Under the pieces are notes generated by a model. The model did no database searches and was not told the origin of the DNA. It saw nothing but the letters and a program-made list of their open reading frames with translations. From NCBI RefSeq assembly GCF_027270315.1, contig NZ_CP114413.1, forward strand, positions 8,866,001 through 8,930,000: a stretch of DNA of 64,000 nucleotides, read 5' to 3'. Positions 26,068 through 34,882 of the stretch are shown here, in pieces; positions within the stretch are counted from its first letter, which is position 1, and every line of letters begins with the position of its first letter. This DNA comes from Streptomyces cinnabarinus. Its GTDB lineage: Bacteria > Actinomycetota > Actinomycetes > Streptomycetales > Streptomycetaceae. A program made the position numbers and the translations under genes.

Positions 26068-27039
26068 GTGACAGACGCATCCGTTCCGCCTCCCCGTCCC
26101 GGTGCCGTTCCGCTGCGCACTCCCGATCTGGAGTCGCTGCGGCTGCTCGTCCTCGTCGCCGACCTGGGGAGTCTGGGCCGGGCGGCCGAGCGCCTGCGGA
26201 TCTCCCAGCCGTCCGCCAGCCGTAGGTTGTCCACGCTGGAGCGCGGGCTGGGACTGGTGTTGGTCGACCGGACCCGTCGCGGATCCCGGCTGACGCTGGC
26301 CGGGCAGGAGGTGGCCGGGCACGCCCGGCGGATCATGGACGGACTCGACGACCTGCTCGCCGACGCCGACAGGCTGCGTGACCGCAGGGAGGCCGAGCTG
26401 CGCGTCGCGGCGAGCCTGACCGTCGCGGAGTACCTGCTGCCGGCCTGGATCAGCGAGCTGCGCGGCCGTCGGCCGGGGCTCTACATCGGGCTTCAGGTGA
26501 GCAACAGCGAGCACGTACCGGAGCTGGTCGATGCGGGCGAGGCCGACATCGGATTCGTCGAGGGGCCACGTCTGTCGCGCGTGATGTCCACGCGGCAGGT
26601 GGCCGAGGACCGGCTCGTGGTCGTGGTCGACCCCGGGCATCCATGGGCGCGGCGCGCTGAGCCGTTGTCGGCGCGAGAGCTGTCCCGTGCGCCGCTGGTG
26701 CTGCGGGAGCGCGGTTCCGGCACCCGGCAGACTCTGGACCGGGCCCTGCATCTGGCCGGCTGTGAACGCGTGCGGCCCCTGGTGGAGCTCGGCTCGACGG
26801 CCGCCGTGCGCGGCGCGGTGATCGCGGGCACCGGGCCGTCCGTACTCAGCGAGCTGGCCGTCCGTGGTGACATCGCCGAGGGACGGCTGATCGGCGTCGA
26901 CGTCGAGGGCGTCGACCTGACGCGTGACCTGCGCGCGGTCTGGCCGAGCGGGCGGCGCCTGCAGGGCCCGGCGGCGGAGCTGGTCACGGTGGCCCGCCGC
27001 GCGGTCACAGGGGCGCGGTCGACTCGCGCGGCGGACTGA
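26068..27039 (+). CDS. LysR-family transcriptional regulator
   Basis: About 323 residues. The N-terminal helix-turn-helix (LGRAAERLRISQPSASRRLSTLERGLG) lies within the first 70 residues, and the periplasmic-binding-like effector domain fills the rest (LRVAASLTVAEYLLPAWISEL onward). These proteins normally activate a divergent gene when an effector binds, here the UPF0324 transporter. The frame can start at ATG 26044, but that codon is inside the inverted repeat; the GTG at 26068 is the more likely start. The effector is unknown; a sulfur compound is a guess from the transporter family. Confidence 0.9.
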   Translation: MTDASVPPPRPGAVPLRTPDLESLRLLVLVADLGSLGRAAERLRISQPSASRRLSTLERGLGLVLVDRTRRGSRLTLAGQEVAGHARRIMDGLDDLLADADRLRDRREAELRVAASLTVAEYLLPAWISELRGRRPGLYIGLQVSNSEHVPELVDAGEADIGFVEGPRLSRVMSTRQVAEDRLVVVVDPGHPWARRAEPLSARELSRAPLVLRERGSGTRQTLDRALHLAGCERVRPLVELGSTAAVRGAVIAGTGPSVLSELAVRGDIAEGRLIGVDVEGVDLTRDLRAVWPSGRRLQGPAAELVTVARRAVTGARSTRAAD

Positions 27040-27151
27040 CCGAACGGCGTCTGCCGTGGCGCGTCGTCATGGCGGGCGGCGCGTGCGTACGGCCACGGCG
27101 TTGTGCGCCTGGCCCACGGCAGCCGAGTGCACGCAGAGCCGGGCGGTTCGG

Positions 27152-28297
27152 CTACGACAGAGGCGTCGTCGCCTCTCCTCGAAGAGCGCGCGGCGGCGGA
27201 CAGTCCCACCCGGGGCCCGTCACCCCCGGGCCGCGGGGGCGGACGATGTCGCGCGGGGTGACTCCGGTGCGGGTCAGGGGGCGGGCGGGAGGTTCGGCCC
27301 TCGGGTCGCCGGGCGCGGTGTCGTCGGGGCGGGCCAGCCACAGGCGCAGCAGGTGGCGTTTGGCCTGCGGGGCGTCGAAGTCGTCGTAGGCCGAACGGGC
27401 GTGCAGGACCACGTGGTTGTCGAGCAGCAGCAGGTCCCCGGGCCGCAGGTCCAGGTCCAGCCGTACGACGGGGGAGGCGGCCGTGGAGTCGATGAGCGTG
27501 TAGAGCCGGCTGTCGACGTCCGGTGCGGAGGTCGGTTCGCTGCCGTGCGGCCCGCGGGCCAGCCGGGCTCGGTCGTAGCGCATGCTGGGTCTGTCGCCGT
27601 GCCGGGTGATGAGAGGGGACGCCAGAGAGGTCTCCTCGCCGGACGTCCGCTCCGGCTGACCGTCGAAGTGGTGCTGGCGGTACAGGTTCCCGGCGAGGTC
27701 GGGCCGGGCGCTGAGTACGGCGTTGTGCACGGCCGCGGCACTGGCCAGGAGTGTGCGCCCGCCGGAGCGGGCCGGGCGCAGGCACAGCAGGGCGAGGAGG
27801 TCGGACTCGGCGGTGTGGAACGGTATCGCCGCCCGGGTCCGGTACGCGGGCGGCGCGGGAGCATCGGGGGCTGCGGCGGTGTCGGGCGCCGCGCCGGTGT
27901 CCCGGATGTGGCAGAGGGTTCGGCCGTCGGGCGTCTGGGACACGGGCCGTCCGAGGTACTGGCCGAGCCCGCGCAGCACGGTGCACGCCTCCGCCTCGCC
28001 GAGCAGGTCCGGCGGGACGCCCCGCAGCAGGACGAAGCCGGGTCCCTCGGCCAGCGCCGCCCCGGCCTGCCCCAGTACGGCGGCGAGCGTGGGCAGCGGG
28101 AAGTCGGCGACCGACATCCGCAGCAGAGTGGCGGCACGCCGACGGGCCGTGCGCACAGCCCCGCGCAGTTCCTCACGGTGCCCGGCCGACAGCGTCAGGA
28201 CCCAGTCGTCGCGGCCCGCCATATCGGGCCCGTACCACAGGGCGGGACCCGTGAACGGAGAGATCGGCGGCGGTGTGGCATCCGGGGTTTCGGCCAT
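27152..28297 (-). CDS. TauD/TfdA-family protein with altered iron-ligand motif
   Basis: A 381-residue protein of the Fe(II)/2-oxoglutarate oxygenase superfamily. The segment that normally reads FHTD...DLLALLCLRP here reads FHTAESDLLALLCLRP: His161 is kept but Ala163 replaces the Asp ligand. The distal His299 (VVLHAR) and the 2-oxoglutarate Arg region (RHLLRLW) are intact. Loss of only this carboxylate is the hallmark of Fe/2OG halogenases such as SyrB2 (His-Thr-Ala); it could also mean an inactive or moonlighting protein. The ATG at 28297, with CGGAGA upstream, is preferred to 28354. It diverges from the AraC-type gene. Function unknown. Confidence 0.75.
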   Translation of the reverse strand: MAETPDATPPPISPFTGPALWYGPDMAGRDDWVLTLSAGHREELRGAVRTARRRAATLLRMSVADFPLPTLAAVLGQAGAALAEGPGFVLLRGVPPDLLGEAEACTVLRGLGQYLGRPVSQTPDGRTLCHIRDTGAAPDTAAAPDAPAPPAYRTRAAIPFHTAESDLLALLCLRPARSGGRTLLASAAAVHNAVLSARPDLAGNLYRQHHFDGQPERTSGEETSLASPLITRHGDRPSMRYDRARLARGPHGSEPTSAPDVDSRLYTLIDSTAASPVVRLDLDLRPGDLLLLDNHVVLHARSAYDDFDAPQAKRHLLRLWLARPDDTAPGDPRAEPPARPLTRTGVTPRDIVRPRGPGVTGPGWDCPPPRALRGEATTPLS

Positions 28298-28441
28298 GGT
28301 CGTCTCCGTGAGGTCTGAAGAGCCGGGCAGGTTGCGGCGGTGGAGCGGCGGCACGGGCGATACGGCCCGCCCGTCGCCGCGCGCCGCCGGGCCGTCGAGC
28401 CGCCTCGAACGGGGATGCTACGAAGCACCCGTGCACGATGC

Positions 28442-28470
28442 TTGACGGACAGGGACGGGAAACTTAACTT
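28442..28470 (+). promoter_or_regulatory. Sigma-70-type promoter for the AraC gene
   Basis: TTGACG (28442-28447), a 17-base spacer and TAACTT (28465-28470) form a near-consensus -35/-10 pair. Predicted transcription start is about 28477, some 40 bases before the regulator ATG and inside the repeat at 28473-28495. Read by eye; a start-site map would settle it. Confidence 0.55.
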
Positions 28471-28472
28471 TT

Positions 28473-28495
28473 GGGGACCCCGCCGCGGGGACCCC
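28473..28495 (+). repeat. GGGGACCCC tandem repeat at the promoter
   Basis: GGGGACCCC occurs twice, at 28473-28481 and 28487-28495, with a five-base spacer. Each copy is palindromic except for its centre. It directly follows the -10 element, so it is well placed as an autoregulatory operator or a stable 5' hairpin of the regulator mRNA. Confidence 0.45.
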
Positions 28496-28516
28496 ACCGC
28501 CCCCCGGAGCGTGTCC

Positions 28517-29536
28517 ATGAGGCCTCTCGCCCGCACTGCCGCGCTGAACGGCTACGTCGAGCTCAGCCGTTCCCTCGGTCTGGATCCGCGGGCGCTGATG
28601 AAGAGCGTGAGCCTGCACGCCGCGGATCTCGCCGTGCAGGACCGGTGGATCTCCGGCACGGCGGTGGTCGGCCTGCTGGAGCTGTCGGCCGCCCGCTCCG
28701 GGCGCGAGGACTTCGGGCTGCTCCTCGCCGAGCGGCGGCGCTTCTCCAACCTCGGCCCGATCAGCCTGCTGGTGCGGGAGGAGCCAGACGTGCGCAGCGC
28801 CCTGGCCCTGCTGATCCGCCATCAGCACACCTACAACGAGCTGCTGCACGCCCGGCTCTCCGAAGGCCACGGGGTGGCCACGCTCAAGGTCGACATCGAA
28901 CTCGGCGAGCCGCGGCCGGCCCGGCAGGCCACGGAGCTCGCCGTGGGCGCCTTCCATCGTGTGCTGTGCGGCTTCCTCGGCCCGCGGTGGCGTCCGGAGT
29001 CGGTGTCCTTCACCCACCCGGCACCCCGTGACGGCGCAGGACACCGCCGGGTGTTCGGGCCGGTGGTGGAGTTCGACCGCGACTTCAACGGCATCGTCCT
29101 CTACACCGAGGACCTCGACGCCCCCAACGCCATGGCCGACGCCCAGCTGCGCAGCTACACCCGGCAGTACTTCGAGCCGGTCGCCGCTCCCCGGGAGGTG
29201 TCCGAGGCCGACCGGGTGCGCGACCTGATCGAGGCGCTGCTGCCGACCGGGCGCTGTTCCATCGAGCAGATCGCGCGCAGCCTCGGCGTGGACCGGCGTA
29301 CCGTGCACCGCCATCTGGCCCGGTCCGGCGAGACCTTCTCCTCGCTGCTCAACACGACCCGCAGGGCGCTCGCGGAGCAGTTCGTGGCCAATCCCAGCCG
29401 TTCCCTGACGGAGGTCTCCGCCCTCCTGGGGTTCTCCTCGCTCAGCGCGTTCTCCCGCTGGTTCCACGAACAGTTCGGCACCGGACCGCGGGAGTGGCGC
29501 AAGGCCCGGACGGGCGCGGCGCCGGGCGGGAGCTGA
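28517..29536 (+). CDS. AraC-family transcriptional regulator
   Basis: About 339 residues. The N-terminal two thirds resemble the ligand domain of OruR/ArgR-type AraC proteins (PF12625 type), and two helix-turn-helix units close the protein (CSIEQIARSLGVDRRTVHRHL and LTEVSALLGFSSLSAFSRWFHEQFG). It faces the catabolic genes from 29843 onward and is divergent from the TauD-like gene, so it probably activates one or both. The frame stays open to 28340, but the ATG at 28517 lies just below the promoter and has a GGAG site. The signal molecule is unknown. Confidence 0.88.
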   Translation: MRPLARTAALNGYVELSRSLGLDPRALMKSVSLHAADLAVQDRWISGTAVVGLLELSAARSGREDFGLLLAERRRFSNLGPISLLVREEPDVRSALALLIRHQHTYNELLHARLSEGHGVATLKVDIELGEPRPARQATELAVGAFHRVLCGFLGPRWRPESVSFTHPAPRDGAGHRRVFGPVVEFDRDFNGIVLYTEDLDAPNAMADAQLRSYTRQYFEPVAAPREVSEADRVRDLIEALLPTGRCSIEQIARSLGVDRRTVHRHLARSGETFSSLLNTTRRALAEQFVANPSRSLTEVSALLGFSSLSAFSRWFHEQFGTGPREWRKARTGAAPGGS

Positions 29537-29601
29537 ACCAAGCCGGACGCATGGGGCAGTAGTGCCGCCGCGTCCGCCGGGTGTCCCTGATAGACAAGTC
29601 A

Positions 29602-29630
29602 CCTGTCACCACAGGCAAAGCAGGCGCCTG
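29602..29630 (+). promoter_or_regulatory. Paired dyads upstream of the catabolic operon
   Basis: Two dyads lie close together: CCTGT-CACC-ACAGG (29602-29615) and the perfect palindrome CAGGCGCCTG (29621-29630). They sit in the 306-base gene-free stretch 29537-29842 before the operon and could be the binding site of the AraC-type regulator. The rest of that stretch shows nothing else I can name. Confidence 0.35.
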
Positions 29631-29842
29631 TCGGCCGCCCTACCTTGGCACCACCGCGCAGGCGGCCGGCCTCTGGAGGGAAGACCCTTCGACTCCCCTG
29701 AGGGGATTCCCTCCGGACCGGTCCGCGACCAACCGGGCCACCCACAGCCACCGGCCCGGACGACCGCAGCCGCAGGTCTCCGTCGTTCTCGTCCGCCGCC
29801 TGCCTCGTGACGCCGTCTCCCCGATGCCAAGGAGAAGCACCC

Positions 29843-30901
29843 GTGCACTTCCACGACGACTCCCTCTTCCCGGAGAACCAGGAGAAGCTGGTGATCCAGG
29901 CCGCGCCGTACGGCCCCGAGTGGCTGCCCGGGGACGCCGACGATCTGCCCCTGACCATGGACGAGCACGTACAGGCCGCCGTCGACTGCTACAACGCCGG
30001 CGCGACCGTGCTGCACATCCATGTGCGGGAGCTCGACGGCAAGGGCTCCAAGCGGATGTCCATGTTCAACGAGCTGCTGGGGCGGCTGCGCGAGGCCGTG
30101 CCCGACATGGTGCTCCAGATCGGCGGTTCCATCTCCTTCGCCCCCGAGGGCGAGGGCGGCGACGCCAAGTGGCTCGCCTACGACACCCGCCACCTGCTGG
30201 CCGAACTCACCCCGGCGCCGGACCAGGTGACGATCGCGATCAACACCAGCCAGATGAACATCGTCGAGATCATGAACGACGATGACCTGGAAGGCACTTC
30301 CATCGCGAAGCCCGACTACTACCGGGCCTACCGCGACATGGTCGTCGAGGCCGGTCCCGACTTCTACCTGGAGCACCTCAGGCGGCTGCACGCCGGCGGC
30401 ATCCAGCCCCACTTCCAACTCGCCCACCTGGCGCAGCTGGAGACCGTCGAGCGGCTGATCCGCGCGGGCGTCTACACCGGCCCGCTGATCCTCAACTACG
30501 TGGCCATCGGCGGTGGTTTCGCCGGACGGCACCCCGCCGACCTGGTCGAGTTCATCCGCCGGGTGCCGGACGGCGCCGTGCTGACCATCGAGAGCTCCAT
30601 GCGTGCCGTGGCCCCGATGAACGCCGTCGCCATCGCCCTCGGCCAGCATGTGCGCGTCGGCAACGAGGACAACCTGTGGGGCGCCAAGGGCGAGCGGATG
30701 TCGTCGGTGGCCCAGATCGAGCAGATGGTGAAGATCTCCGAGGCACTCGGCCGCGACATCGCCACCGGCGCCGACGCCAAGCGTATTTACCAGATCGGCG
30801 AGTACTACGCCGACGCCGACGAGACCCTCGCCCGGCTCGGCATGGTGCCCAACCGCCGCCCGGGACAGCGCGGCTTCATGCTGCGCGACGTCCAGGCCTG
30901 A
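29843..30901 (+). CDS. Beta-keto acid cleavage enzyme (BKACE family)
   Basis: A 352-residue TIM-barrel enzyme of the 3-keto-5-aminohexanoate cleavage (BKACE, DUF849) family. These condense a beta-keto acid with acetyl-CoA and release acetoacetate plus a new CoA ester. The zinc-binding HIHVRE segment is at about residues 58-63 and the conserved acidic residue is in VRVGNEDNLWG. The GTG at 29843 follows AAGGAGAAG; the earlier ATG at 29807 has none. It heads the run up to the acetoacetyl-CoA synthetase, which would reuse its acetoacetate. Known substrates of the family include 3-keto-5-aminohexanoate and 3-dehydrocarnitine; the substrate here cannot be read from sequence. Confidence 0.88.
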   Translation: MHFHDDSLFPENQEKLVIQAAPYGPEWLPGDADDLPLTMDEHVQAAVDCYNAGATVLHIHVRELDGKGSKRMSMFNELLGRLREAVPDMVLQIGGSISFAPEGEGGDAKWLAYDTRHLLAELTPAPDQVTIAINTSQMNIVEIMNDDDLEGTSIAKPDYYRAYRDMVVEAGPDFYLEHLRRLHAGGIQPHFQLAHLAQLETVERLIRAGVYTGPLILNYVAIGGGFAGRHPADLVEFIRRVPDGAVLTIESSMRAVAPMNAVAIALGQHVRVGNEDNLWGAKGERMSSVAQIEQMVKISEALGRDIATGADAKRIYQIGEYYADADETLARLGMVPNRRPGQRGFMLRDVQA

Positions 30902-30944
30902 CCCGACCCCGTCCCCACCCCACGAACCCCCGCGGGAGCTTTCT

Positions 30945-31919
30945 GTGGCACACGCCGTCCGCTTCTACGAAACCGGTGGCCCTGACGTCCTCACCTGGGA
31001 GGAGGTGTCCGTCGGCGACCCCGGGCCGGGCCAGGTGCGCATCCGGCACGAAGCCGTCGGCCTCAACTTCGCCGACACCTACTTCCGTACGGGGCTCTAC
31101 CCGGTGCGGCTGCCCGACGGCCTCGGCGTCGAAGCGGCCGGTGTGGTGGAGGCGGTAGGCGACGGCGTCACCCATGTCGCCGCCGGGGACCGGGTGACGT
31201 ACACCGGCAGCCCGCTCGGCGCGTACAGCACCGAACGGGTCATGGACGCCTCGCACCTGATCCGGCTGCCCCAGGAGATCAGCTGCGAGACGGCGGCCGC
31301 GATGACCATGCGCGGCCTGACGGCGGCCTACCTCCTGCGCAGGATCCACCCGCTGCGGGAAGGGGACACGATCCTGCTGCACGCGGCCGCCGGCGGCGTG
31401 GGCCTGATCGTCTCCCAGTGGGCCGCACTGCTCGGCATCCGTGTGATCGGAACGGTCTCCAGCGAGGAGAAGGCGGAGCTCGCCCGCGCACACGGATGCG
31501 AGCACGTCATCCGCTACCGGCACGAGGACGTGGCCGAGCGGGTGCGGGAACTGACCGACGGCGCAGGTGTGCCGGTGGTGCTCGACAGCATCGGCAAGGA
31601 CACCTTCGCCGGCTCGCTGGCCTCGCTGGCCCGCCGTGGACTGCTGGTCTGCTTCGGCACCGCCTCCGGCCCCGTGCCGCCGATCGACGCCATGCAACTC
31701 GCCGTCCGCGGCTCGCTGTTCGTCACCCGGCCCGCACTGGCCGACTACATCGCCGACCCCTCCGAACGCGACGCCCTGGCGGGGGAGTTGTTCGACCACG
31801 TCTCCTCGGGGCGCGTCACCATCGAGATCAACCAGCGCTACGAGCTCGACGACGCCGTCCAGGCCCACCACGACCTGGAAGCCGGGCGGACCACCGGGTC
31901 CTCCGTCTTCGCCCTGTGA
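30945..31919 (+). CDS. NADPH:quinone oxidoreductase-like MDR protein
   Basis: A 324-residue medium-chain reductase of the zeta-crystallin/QOR type. The substrate half begins with the family-like VRFYETGGPDVL; the nucleotide-binding half carries AAAGGVGLIVSQWAALLG at about residues 145-162. No structural or catalytic zinc cysteines are seen, as expected for QOR. It reduces quinones or enones with NADPH. The start is GTG at 30945 with GGGAG upstream. It lies between the cleavage enzyme and a dioxygenase, so reduction of an unsaturated intermediate is plausible but unproven. Confidence 0.85.
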   Translation: MAHAVRFYETGGPDVLTWEEVSVGDPGPGQVRIRHEAVGLNFADTYFRTGLYPVRLPDGLGVEAAGVVEAVGDGVTHVAAGDRVTYTGSPLGAYSTERVMDASHLIRLPQEISCETAAAMTMRGLTAAYLLRRIHPLREGDTILLHAAAGGVGLIVSQWAALLGIRVIGTVSSEEKAELARAHGCEHVIRYRHEDVAERVRELTDGAGVPVVLDSIGKDTFAGSLASLARRGLLVCFGTASGPVPPIDAMQLAVRGSLFVTRPALADYIADPSERDALAGELFDHVSSGRVTIEINQRYELDDAVQAHHDLEAGRTTGSSVFAL

Positions 31920-31987
31920 GCCTCTCGCCCCCCTGAGCCCGCCGAGCGCGGCCCCCTCAGCCCCCTCTTCTCATGGAGTGCGCACCC

Positions 31988-32887
31988 ATGCCCGACACCC
32001 TGTCGTCCGCGCGGCGCCCCGGCGCGCGGCGCACCACGATCGACGTCGAACCGCTGACCTGCACCATCGGAGCCGAACTGCACGGTGTGCGGCTCGCCGA
32101 CGCGGCCCATGACGACGAGCTGTTCACCGAGATCAAGAGCCTGCTGCTGCGGTACAAGGTCCTGTTCCTGCGCGACCAGGACATCTCCCGAGCCGACCAT
32201 GTCGCCTTCGCGTCAGGCTTCGGCCCGCTGGAGGACCACCCCGTCGCCGGCAGCGACCCCGACCACCCCGGACTCGTCCGGATCTACAAGGACCTGGACA
32301 GCCCCCCGGAGCACTACGAGAACGCCCTGCACACGGACGGCACCTGGCGGGTGAACCCGTCGATGGGCGCCGTACTGCGCTGCGTCGAATCACCTCCGGT
32401 CGGCGGCGACACGATCTGGGTCAACATGGCGGAGGCCTACCGACGGCTTCCCGACCACATCAAGACCCGCATCGAGGGGCTGCGCGCGCGGCACAGCATC
32501 GAGGCCACCTTCGGCGCCGTCATGCCGCAGGAGCAGCGCCATGCGCTCAAGGACCGGTTCCCCGACGCCGAGCACCCCGTCGTGCGCACCCACCCCGAGA
32601 CGGACGAGAAGATCCTCTTCGTCAACGCCTTCGCGACGCACTTCGTCAACTACCACACACCGGAGAACGTCCGTTTCGGCCTCGACTACGCCCCGGGCGC
32701 CAGCCAGTTGCTCAACTACCTGATCAGCCAGGCCGCGATCCCCGAGTACCAGGTGCGCTGGCGGTGGACCCCCAACAGCGTGGCCATCTGGGACAACCGC
32801 TCCACCCAGCACTACGCCGTCCAGGACTACTGGCCCGCCGTCCGCAAGATGGAACGCGCCGGGATCGTCGGCGACAGACCCTTCTGA
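31988..32887 (+). CDS. TauD/TfdA-type 2-oxoglutarate dioxygenase
   Basis: A 299-residue dioxygenase with the complete iron triad: His and Asp in ALHTDGTW (about residues 113-120) and the distal His in STQHYAVQDYW near the C-terminus. The VGGDTIWVNM block is typical for taurine and 2,4-D dioxygenases. Such enzymes hydroxylate beside a leaving group (sulfonate, ether, ammonium) or on a saturated chain. The ATG at 31988 is chosen over 31973 because a GGAG site precedes it. In this operon it may make the hydroxy acid that later becomes the beta-keto substrate of the cleavage enzyme; the substrate is unknown. Confidence 0.87.
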   Translation: MPDTLSSARRPGARRTTIDVEPLTCTIGAELHGVRLADAAHDDELFTEIKSLLLRYKVLFLRDQDISRADHVAFASGFGPLEDHPVAGSDPDHPGLVRIYKDLDSPPEHYENALHTDGTWRVNPSMGAVLRCVESPPVGGDTIWVNMAEAYRRLPDHIKTRIEGLRARHSIEATFGAVMPQEQRHALKDRFPDAEHPVVRTHPETDEKILFVNAFATHFVNYHTPENVRFGLDYAPGASQLLNYLISQAAIPEYQVRWRWTPNSVAIWDNRSTQHYAVQDYWPAVRKMERAGIVGDRPF

Positions 32888-32921
32888 CCTGCCCCTTTCC
32901 CAAGCAGTCGAGGTGATGACA

Positions 32922-34262
32922 ATGGAGTTTCACACCACTGCGCAGCCCCTGGCCCCGACCGCGTCGGCCTGGCCCGTCCCCAAGGCCTATGCCTGGACGG
33001 TCTTCGCCCTCAGCTTCGGCCTGCTGCTGTCCGACTACATGTCCCGCCAGGTCCTCAACGCCGTCTTCCCACTGCTCAAAGCCGAATGGCTGCTGTCCGA
33101 CGCCGCCCTGGGGTCGCTCAGCGGCATCGTGGCCCTGACCGTCGGCGTGCTCGCCTTCCCCATGTCCTTCATGGCCGACCGGTGGGGCAGAGTGCGCAGT
33201 CTGCTGCTCGCCGCCACGCTGTGGAGCGTGGCCACCCTCGGGTGCGCCCTGTCGGCGAACTACGGGGAGATGTTCCTCGGCCGCCTCTTCGTCGGCATCG
33301 GCGAGGCCGCGTACGGCAGCGTCGGGATCGCCGTGGTCCTCAGCATCTTCCCGGTCACCCTGCGGGCCACCCTCTCCGGCGCCTTCATCGCCGGCGGCGC
33401 CTTCGGCTCCGTGCTCGGCGTCGCCGTCGGCGGCGCCGTGGCCCAAGCGGCCGGCTGGCGATGGGCGTTCGCCGTGATGGGGATCTTCGGCCTGGTCCTC
33501 GCCGCCCTGTACGGCCTCGTGGTCAAGGAAAGCCGACTGGCACCGCGCGAACAGTCGGCCGCCGAGGGGGACGACGACAGGGCGCCCGAGAAGCTGAGGG
33601 CTCACCTGCCCCGCCTGTTCTCCTCCGTCTCCGTCATCAGCGCCTACGTCGGCAGCGGGCTCCAGCTCTTCGTCGCCGCGACGCTGCTGGCGTGGTTGCC
33701 CAGCTTCTTCGATCGCTACTACGACATGGCGCCAGCGAAGGCGGGCGGAGCTGCGGGCGGCTTCGCGATGATCATCGGCCTGGGAATGATTCTCGGCGGA
33801 CTGGTCTCCGACCGCATCAGCGCCACGGCCCCGAGCCGCAAATGGGCCGTCGCCGTCGGCTGCAGCCTCGGCTCACTTCTCCTGTTGAGTCTCGCCTTCC
33901 AACTGCCCACCGGACCCGCGCAGTTGCTGACCCTGGGTGTCGGCTGTCTGCTGTCGGCCGGCTCCGCCGGACCCGCGGCGGCCATGGTGGCGAACCTGAC
34001 CCCCGCCGCCGTAGCCGCGACCGCGTTCGCCACCCTCACCCTGGCCAACAGCCTGCTCGGGCTGGCCCCGGGCCCCGCGGTGACCGGCGCGCTCGCGGAC
34101 CGCGTCGGCCTGCTGGGCGCCCTGCGGGTCGCTCCTCTCGTCGCGGTCGCCGCCACAGTGGCCTTCCTGATCGGACGACGCTATTACGCACGTGACCTCG
34201 CCGCCCTCACCGCCCCGGCGGAGTCGGCGGAGCCCAAGCAGCCGTCGGAGATGGCCACATGA
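32922..34262 (+). CDS. MFS transporter, probable substrate uptake
   Basis: A 446-residue, roughly twelve-helix major facilitator. The conserved loop FMADRWGRVRS follows helix 2, and GRLFVGIGEAAYGSVGIAV fits the aromatic acid/anion symporter type (sialate and glucarate porter relatives). The ATG at 32922 follows GAGG with normal spacing. Its last codons overlap the next gene by ATGA. As the only transporter of the catabolic run it most likely imports the growth substrate. Confidence 0.87.
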   Translation: MEFHTTAQPLAPTASAWPVPKAYAWTVFALSFGLLLSDYMSRQVLNAVFPLLKAEWLLSDAALGSLSGIVALTVGVLAFPMSFMADRWGRVRSLLLAATLWSVATLGCALSANYGEMFLGRLFVGIGEAAYGSVGIAVVLSIFPVTLRATLSGAFIAGGAFGSVLGVAVGGAVAQAAGWRWAFAVMGIFGLVLAALYGLVVKESRLAPREQSAAEGDDDRAPEKLRAHLPRLFSSVSVISAYVGSGLQLFVAATLLAWLPSFFDRYYDMAPAKAGGAAGGFAMIIGLGMILGGLVSDRISATAPSRKWAVAVGCSLGSLLLLSLAFQLPTGPAQLLTLGVGCLLSAGSAGPAAAMVANLTPAAVAATAFATLTLANSLLGLAPGPAVTGALADRVGLLGALRVAPLVAVAATVAFLIGRRYYARDLAALTAPAESAEPKQPSEMAT

Positions 34263-34882
34263 ACCCCACCCCACCACCCACCATCGTCATCGTCCCCGGC
34301 CTGCGCGACCACGTCGCGGACCACTGGCAGACACGACTGGCCCAACGCCTCACCGCGGCCGGCCGCGCCGTGCACACCGTTCCGCCGCTGACCGGCGAGC
34401 GGCTCGCGCTGGACGCCCAGGTCGCCAATCTGGCCGCGACGCTCACACCCCTGAGCGGGCCCGTCCTGCTGGTCGCCCACAGCGCCGGCGTCATCACCAC
34501 AGTGCACTGGGCCGCGCGCCACAGCGCCGACGTACGCGGCGCAATCCTCGCCACCCCGCCGGACTTCGAGACTCCGCTGCCGGACGGCTACCCCACCCCC
34601 GCCGAACTCGCCCACCACGGCTGGACACCCGTGCCCCGCGAGCCGCTCGCCTTCCCCAGCATCGTCGCCGCCAGCGCCGACGACCCGCTGGGCGCACCGG
34701 AACGCGTCGCCGCGATGGCCCGCGCCTGGGGCAGTCACCTCGTGGACCTCGGGGCGGTCGGCCACCTGAACCCGGCCTCGGGACACGGAGATTGGCCCCT
34801 GGCCGAGGAACTGATCGCCACGCTGGAGTCAGGCCCCGCCCTGGCCCCCATCGGCGCCACACCCACCGGAGAACCCGGATGA
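34259..34882 (+). CDS. RBBP9/YdeN-type serine hydrolase
   Basis: A 207-residue alpha/beta hydrolase. The nucleophile Ser lies in VAHSAGV, the acid in ASADDPLG and the base in VGHLNPASGHG, the last being the usual RBBP9-family ending. Its catalytic triad is thus complete. The small size and lack of a signal peptide mean a cytosolic esterase or thioesterase. It overlaps the transporter and the synthetase genes by ATGA on each side, so it belongs to the pathway and might hydrolyse a CoA ester or an ester intermediate; that is inference. Confidence 0.85.
   Translation: MNPTPPPTIVIVPGLRDHVADHWQTRLAQRLTAAGRAVHTVPPLTGERLALDAQVANLAATLTPLSGPVLLVAHSAGVITTVHWAARHSADVRGAILATPPDFETPLPDGYPTPAELAHHGWTPVPREPLAFPSIVAASADDPLGAPERVAAMARAWGSHLVDLGAVGHLNPASGHGDWPLAEELIATLESGPALAPIGATPTGEPG

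Noticed and set aside
34192..34878. Upstream extension of the acetoacetyl-CoA synthetase frame
   Set aside because: It reads the transporter end and the hydrolase gene out of phase; the family start is at 34879.
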